64,000 nucleotides of DNA. Source: Mycobacterium mantenii. GTDB taxonomy: Bacteria; Actinomycetota; Actinomycetes; Mycobacteriales; Mycobacteriaceae. A program made the position numbers and the translations under genes. How positions within the stretch are numbered: position 1 is the stretch's first letter; every line of letters begins with the position of its first letter. The stretch spans positions 558,001 to 622,000 of the forward strand of contig NZ_AP022590.1 of assembly GCF_010731775.1 (NCBI RefSeq), in the 5' to 3' direction. Below are positions 60,018 through 64,000 of this stretch, one piece after another. The notes under the pieces were generated by a model that saw only the letters and a list, made by a program, of their open reading frames with translations, ran no database searches and was not told where the DNA came from.

Positions 60018-60695
60018 ATGGCACTTCAGGCACGGGTGGCCGCAGTCGCCGTCGTCGCCATGCTGGCACTCGGTGGGTGCAGCGCAGTGGTGGGGGGACG
60101 GGCGGTCCGGGCGTCCGGTCAGTCGGGGGGCGCGACGTCGACAACGGTGAAACCCCCGCAAGCCCGCGCGCAGGACCTACTGCTGCAAAGCGGCGATGAC
60201 ACCCCGTTCGGCGCGGCGAGCGCGATGCCGGTGGGCGATACCTACTTCACCAGCGCCCGGCCACCGGACTGCTCGGCGGCGCTGCTTTTCAAGGGCTCTC
60301 CGCTGCGACCCGCCGGCTCCTCCGACCACGCCGAATCGGCCTACCAATTCAACGGTCCGGCGTTGTACGCCGAGTCGGTCGACATCTACGACAATGCGCT
60401 GGACCCCCATCACGAGGTCGTCAGTGGTTTCATCGCCGTCGCCCAGTGCCGCCACGACGCCGTCGGCATGGCCCCGGTCGGGGAGGCGCCGCCAATGCGG
60501 CTGGCCGGCTTCGCCACGCCGTCGGAAGGCGTCCTGGTATGGACGATGAACCAGCCGGGGTGGACCTGCGATTACGGGTTGGCCGTACTGCCGCACGTGG
60601 CTCTGCTGCTGTCGGCCTGTAACAACGCCCCCGGATTCCCGATGGCGGACTGGGCGGCGAAACGGCGAACACAGGTCGACGGGCGCACCGCTTAG
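60018..60695 (+). CDS. lprH: Lipoprotein LprH-like
   Basis: A 225-residue lipoprotein. The signal peptide ends in the lipobox LALGGCSA (lipidated Cys near residue 23), followed by a Ser/Thr-rich linker and a domain with TSARPPDCSAALLFKG, YAESVDIYDNAL and CRHDAVGM. It resembles sensor-domain lipoproteins of mycobacteria. Order after Rv1417 matches LprH (Rv1418). Four later Cys residues may pair. Function unknown. Confidence 0.85.
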   Translation: MALQARVAAVAVVAMLALGGCSAVVGGRAVRASGQSGGATSTTVKPPQARAQDLLLQSGDDTPFGAASAMPVGDTYFTSARPPDCSAALLFKGSPLRPAGSSDHAESAYQFNGPALYAESVDIYDNALDPHHEVVSGFIAVAQCRHDAVGMAPVGEAPPMRLAGFATPSEGVLVWTMNQPGWTCDYGLAVLPHVALLLSACNNAPGFPMADWAAKRRTQVDGRTA

Positions 60696-60756
60696 TTGCG
60701 GTGGCCCGTCGCCTGGTGGTCTAACGGTTGTGTCGAAAAGCCCGAGTCGGAGGCAC

Positions 60757-61095
60757 TCAGTAGCGAGTGCAGTCCGTCATCATTTGCTGGAAAATCGGCA
60801 GCGCCTGCTGGGCCCCCTGGTTGTGCTCGATCGCGTGCAGCAGGTTCACCCGCTGGTCCGGCGATGACGCCAGGTACTGCTGCAGGAACTGCTGGTTCGG
60901 CGGCGACTGGTCCAGGTACTGAGCGGCCATCGGGTTTTCCGCGTGCACGGCCCGCATCGCCTGGTCGTAGTTGCAGGTCGTGTTGATCATCGGACCGTAA
61001 TCGGGGCTGGCCGATGCGACCCCGACCCCAGCGGTCGACGCCAATGCCAGGCCGCCGACGGTGACAGCCAGTTTGGCCAACGAGCGCTTCATCAT
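60757..61095 (-). CDS. Hemophore-related secreted protein
   Basis: A 112-residue exported protein. The signal peptide (core LAVTVGGLALASTAGV, cleavage after ASAS) leads to a mature part with Cys in TTCNYDQAMRAV and TDCTRY, consistent with a disulfide. The helical mature region with FLQQYLASSPDQRVNLLHAIEHN resembles the mycobacterial hemophore-related family (Rv0203-like). Two Met codons start it. Haem binding is family inference; a key Tyr/His is not assigned. Confidence 0.75.
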   Translation of the reverse strand: MMKRSLAKLAVTVGGLALASTAGVGVASASPDYGPMINTTCNYDQAMRAVHAENPMAAQYLDQSPPNQQFLQQYLASSPDQRVNLLHAIEHNQGAQQALPIFQQMMTDCTRY

Positions 61096-61228
61096 TTACG
61101 GACTCCCTCCATTGCTCTGCCCCCACCTTACGTTGAGCTAGGGGCTTGGTAGCCGGAATCGACGTCGTCCAAACCGCCGCCACCGCCCGCGGCGCCCGTC
61201 ACGGGCCCTCTACCTGCCCCGTTGCTAC

Positions 61229-62662
61229 TTATTCGGTTTCGGGGCCCCAGGCGCTCGGCAGCAGCGGCAGACCCGGATTGTCGTCCAGCGAACCGCCGGC
61301 AAGTGTGGTCAAGCCCACAGGAGCGGTGTCGGGCCGGTGGGCGGTGCCGACGAAACCCATGCGCCCGGCGCCCCGATCCGACGCCGACGCGGCGGGGGAT
61401 TCGGCGCCCGACGCATCGTCGAGATATTCGTAGCGGCGTCCGGGGTCGATCAGGCCCGGCCGGGGCCGTCGGCCGCGCCGGGCCTGTTCCCCCCGAACCG
61501 GGGCGGCGGAGGCGTCGACGGTGTCGCGCCCGGGCGACGTCTGGTCGGCCCGGGAGCCGACGCTCATGCCGGTGCCTGCCCCGAGGCCGGGGGGGCCGAC
61601 GACGTAGGGGTAGCTGAACCCCGGAACGCCGGCGGCGGGCGGCGCTGGAGCCGCGGCGGACGCCGATGCGGCGACGGGGGCGGGCGCGGGCGCCGCGGTG
61701 GTGGCCGGGGTCGGGATGGGTGTGCCGAGGCCGGGGGCCATCGCGACGGGCGCCCCCTGATGGGATGGCGCCGGCGCGGCCGCCGCGCCGGGCAGGGCGG
61801 GGGCGGGTTGCGGGGCGGCGCCGAGCCCGGCCAGGCCCGCCAGACCCGCTGCACCTGCGACGGGGATGAAGGGCGCGATCAGGCCGAACGACAGCTGCGT
61901 CAATTGCGGTACTTGCGGGGTGAAATAGAGGAGCGACTCGCCCGCCCAGTGCGGAACCTCGGAGGCCAGTAGCGGGTCGCCCATCAGGTCGGAGAGGGTT
62001 GCGGACGGGTTCGATGGCGACTGGCTCAGATCCCCGCTGATCGCCCTGGCCACCTCCTGCACCCGAGTCACCCACCAGCTCAATTTCGTTGGCCCGCCGC
62101 CGGCATCCTGGTTCGGGATGTCGGTCTTCTGGATCGCCGGCGGGGGCGCGGTGGGCGGCGCCCACGTCATCGCGGTCTCGGACACGGCTTCGTACATCGC
62201 CATCGTGGTGGCCGCCTGCAGCCACATCTGCAGATACTCGATCTCGTTCTGCGCGATCGGGATCGTGTTGACACCAAAGAAATTCGTCGCGACCAATTGC
62301 GCGAAAACGGCGTGGTTGGTCGCCAGCTCCTCAAGGGTCGGCATGGCCGACAGCGCCGCGGTGTAGGCCGCTGCCACGGTCTCGGACTCGAGGGCCGCCG
62401 CGGTGCTGTTGGCGCTGTTCTGCAAGAGCCAGGCCAGATACGGGACGTGCGCGGCGACGAACGCCTCCGCGCTGGGGCCCTGCCAGGTTCCGGCCTGCAC
62501 GGCCGCCAAAAGATCGCCGAGTTCCTGGGCGGCCGAATCGTATTCGGCACTCAGCGCCTGCCACGCTTGCTCGGCCGCCAGCAAGGACCCGGGTCCCGGC
62601 CCGCTGGAGAGCGCCGCCGAATGCACCTCAGGTGGGAAAGCGGCCCAGATCGGCATGGTCAT
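61229..62662 (-). CDS. PPE family protein
   Basis: A 477-residue PPE protein. It begins [21 protein letters not shown], carries the PPE motif at residues about 9-11, the WQG (GTWQGPSA) and NxGxxNxG-free helical N-terminal domain of about 180 residues. The C-terminal half is Ala/Pro/Gly-rich low complexity (APAPAPVAASASAAAPAPP) with no visible PE-PPE or SVP domain. PPE proteins are exported by ESX type VII systems with a PE partner; no PE gene is adjacent, so its partner must lie elsewhere. Confidence 0.92.
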   Translation of the reverse strand: MTMPIWAAFPPEVHSAALSSGPGPGSLLAAEQAWQALSAEYDSAAQELGDLLAAVQAGTWQGPSAEAFVAAHVPYLAWLLQNSANSTAAALESETVAAAYTAALSAMPTLEELATNHAVFAQLVATNFFGVNTIPIAQNEIEYLQMWLQAATTMAMYEAVSETAMTWAPPTAPPPAIQKTDIPNQDAGGGPTKLSWWVTRVQEVARAISGDLSQSPSNPSATLSDLMGDPLLASEVPHWAGESLLYFTPQVPQLTQLSFGLIAPFIPVAGAAGLAGLAGLGAAPQPAPALPGAAAAPAPSHQGAPVAMAPGLGTPIPTPATTAAPAPAPVAASASAAAPAPPAAGVPGFSYPYVVGPPGLGAGTGMSVGSRADQTSPGRDTVDASAAPVRGEQARRGRRPRPGLIDPGRRYEYLDDASGAESPAASASDRGAGRMGFVGTAHRPDTAPVGLTTLAGGSLDDNPGLPLLPSAWGPETE

Positions 62663-62845
62663 CGCTGGTCACCGGCGTGCGTCCGTGCCGCCATGATGCG
62701 CTCCTTCCGGGTGAACCGGTCAGCGGTCCCGCGGTGTGCGTAGCGGCGACCCCGACGGGACCCACAGGTACCCGAAGCTTACGCCATTTTCATCCGCAAA
62801 TGCGGATAGAAACAGGCACTCTCACCGGAGATGCGAAGCTAACTG

Positions 62846-64000
62846 TCAGCCATTGGACAGCCGGACCAGGAATCCGTTCAGGATCAGCGTCTGCGCCAGC
62901 CCCGACTGCTGCGCCGCGCTCAGCCCGGGCAGATCGCCGACCCGAAACGGCTCGGTGCTGCCGGCGAGGAACAGCAGCGCGGCCTCGTGGTCGGCGCCGG
63001 CGCCCACCGACAGTTGAGCGAACTGCAGGACGACGCGGTCGCCGACGTGCGTAACCCGCGAATAGAGCGGCTCGTACTTGGCCACCAGCGTTCGCCCGTC
63101 GATCCCGACGGTGTCGCTGACCCGCCCGACCGGGGGGCATCGGCCGCGCCGGACCAAGACGTCCGCCATCGCGTCGAGGCCCTCGCCGACGATCTCGGGA
63201 TCCCCGACGGCCTGCAGGGTGTCGTGCACGAGGTCGCCCAGGCCGGCGCGGGCGGTCGCGTCATCCAGGTGCCGTGGCGACAAGCGGGCGTGCACCCGGG
63301 GGTCGCGCAAACTCAGCGCGTGCAGCGCGTGCGTGACGAGCGTGAGCACCGTGGGCGCATGCAGCCCGATCGTCAGATGGACCGACGGCTCGGCGTGCGT
63401 TTCGGCCGAATGCACTTGGCCGCGCGGCAGATACAGCACATCGCCGGGCTGCAGGCAGACGTCGGTCGGCGACGTGAGCTCGTCCGTCCCCACCCCCTTG
63501 CGCCGTTGGATCTCGTGCGGCGGCACGGCGGCGGCGTCGGACAAATGCCACGTCTTCGATCCCTGGATCTGCAGGACGAGCACGTCGTGCGGGTCGTAGT
63601 GCGGGACAAAGCCGGTCGATTCCGGTGGCGTGACGTAGGCGTTGACCCGCGTCGGGAAGTTCAGCTCGACCTCGATGGAGTGCGACAGCGACGCGATCGT
63701 GCGCACGTACCGTTCGAGCCCGTTCAGCACGATGGTGTAGCCGTCGGCCAGGCCCTGCAGTGCCCGGACCGGGTCCAGGCCGCCGTCGGATTGCCGGTAT
63801 ACCGCCGGGTCCATGTCCCGGCCGCCCTTCACCAGCCGCACGGCCGCCGGCTCCGGCCGCACGTGCTCCAGGAGCCCGTCGACGGCCGAAGGCCCGGGCA
63901 ACAGTCGGTCGAAGTAGCCCGGTTGGCATCGTTTGATGTGGTGGTGCCTGCTCGCCCAGATTTCGTCGAGGAAGGCGTCGACACCGACGGGCTGCAGCAA
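62846..64000 (-). CDS. JmjC/cupin-4 oxygenase-like protein, partial (3' part)
   Basis: The last 384 residues of a Fe(II)/2-oxoglutarate-dependent oxygenase-like protein of the ribosomal oxygenase group (cupin_4, YcfD/NO66/MINA type). The metal motif HxD is in FVPHYDPHDVLVLQIQGSKTW, with the distal His in YLPRGQVHSAET. A helical C-terminal region and winged-helix-like end follow. A TTG codon at the window edge is probably not the start; the gene extends beyond the window. Substrate unknown; related enzymes hydroxylate ribosomal proteins. Confidence 0.85.
   Translation of the reverse strand: MLQPVGVDAFLDEIWASRHHHIKRCQPGYFDRLLPGPSAVDGLLEHVRPEPAAVRLVKGGRDMDPAVYRQSDGGLDPVRALQGLADGYTIVLNGLERYVRTIASLSHSIEVELNFPTRVNAYVTPPESTGFVPHYDPHDVLVLQIQGSKTWHLSDAAAVPPHEIQRRKGVGTDELTSPTDVCLQPGDVLYLPRGQVHSAETHAEPSVHLTIGLHAPTVLTLVTHALHALSLRDPRVHARLSPRHLDDATARAGLGDLVHDTLQAVGDPEIVGEGLDAMADVLVRRGRCPPVGRVSDTVGIDGRTLVAKYEPLYSRVTHVGDRVVLQFAQLSVGAGADHEAALLFLAGSTEPFRVGDLPGLSAAQQSGLAQTLILNGFLVRLSNG

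Overview
This window is chromosomal DNA from a slow-growing mycobacterium, most likely the Mycobacterium avium complex or a close relative. The evidence is high GC, GTG/ATG starts with four-base ATGA/GTGA gene overlaps, a PPE protein, the mycobacterial integration host factor mIHF, the LprG/P55 pair, and gene order recalled from M. tuberculosis (Rv2535c-Rv2531c, Rv1379-Rv1392, Rv1399c-Rv1412, Rv1415-Rv1418). No database search was possible; all assignments come from motifs, lengths and remembered gene order.

Layout. 1-5.1 kb: end of pepQ, a minisatellite, then efp-nusB-membrane protein-basic amino acid decarboxylase. 5.1-8.5 kb: a small secreted protein and a two-component system whose kinase and regulator genes converge and overlap, with OmpR-type direct repeats in the divergent promoter region. 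8.7-15.4 kb: a compact six-gene cassette with a GntR regulator, a two-cluster ferredoxin, an ABC importer whose binding lipoprotein seems to carry a NosL-like tail, and an AprA/fumarate-reductase-like flavoprotein fused to HEAT-like repeats. 15.4-18.2 kb: acetyltransferase, beta-lactamase-fold hydrolase, CBM2 protein and a proline-rich exported protein. 18.4-27.1 kb: the complete pyrimidine operon pyrR-pyrB-pyrC-(membrane protein)-carA-carB-pyrF, led by a PyrR-binding RNA element. 27.1-32.5 kb: TOBE/HTH regulator, mihF, gmk, rpoZ, coaBC, metK. 32.5-40.7 kb: flavin monooxygenase, two HSL-type esterases, YhhN-like protein, PriA, MarR, a second minisatellite and a SAM methyltransferase. 40.8-48.0 kb: fmt, rsmB, rpe, ribD, the p55/lprG pair and riboflavin synthase.

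At 47,969-57,517 a 9.5-kb integrative element sits in the 3' end of the riboflavin synthase gene, bounded by a 19-bp direct repeat. It has a tyrosine integrase next to attL, a small replication-initiator-like protein followed by iterated palindromes (candidate origin), one HK97-type major capsid protein, a protein with a poly-aspartate domain, a chain of tiny overlapping genes (two with Cys-pair motifs), a lower-GC cargo gene of unknown function and a HTH protein behind a 16-bp perfect palindrome. I see no portal, large terminase, protease, tail or lysis gene. This suggests a capsid-encoding phage satellite or a phiRv1/phiRv2-type remnant, and it is the main candidate for an undescribed system. 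To its right the riboflavin genes resume (ribBA, ribH), then a PH-like membrane protein, lprH, a hemophore-like protein, a PPE protein and the 3' part of a JmjC/cupin oxygenase gene.

The two minisatellites (65-298 and 39,492-39,815) are divergent members of one repeat family in opposite orientation. Their hairpin arms show a compensatory base-pair change.
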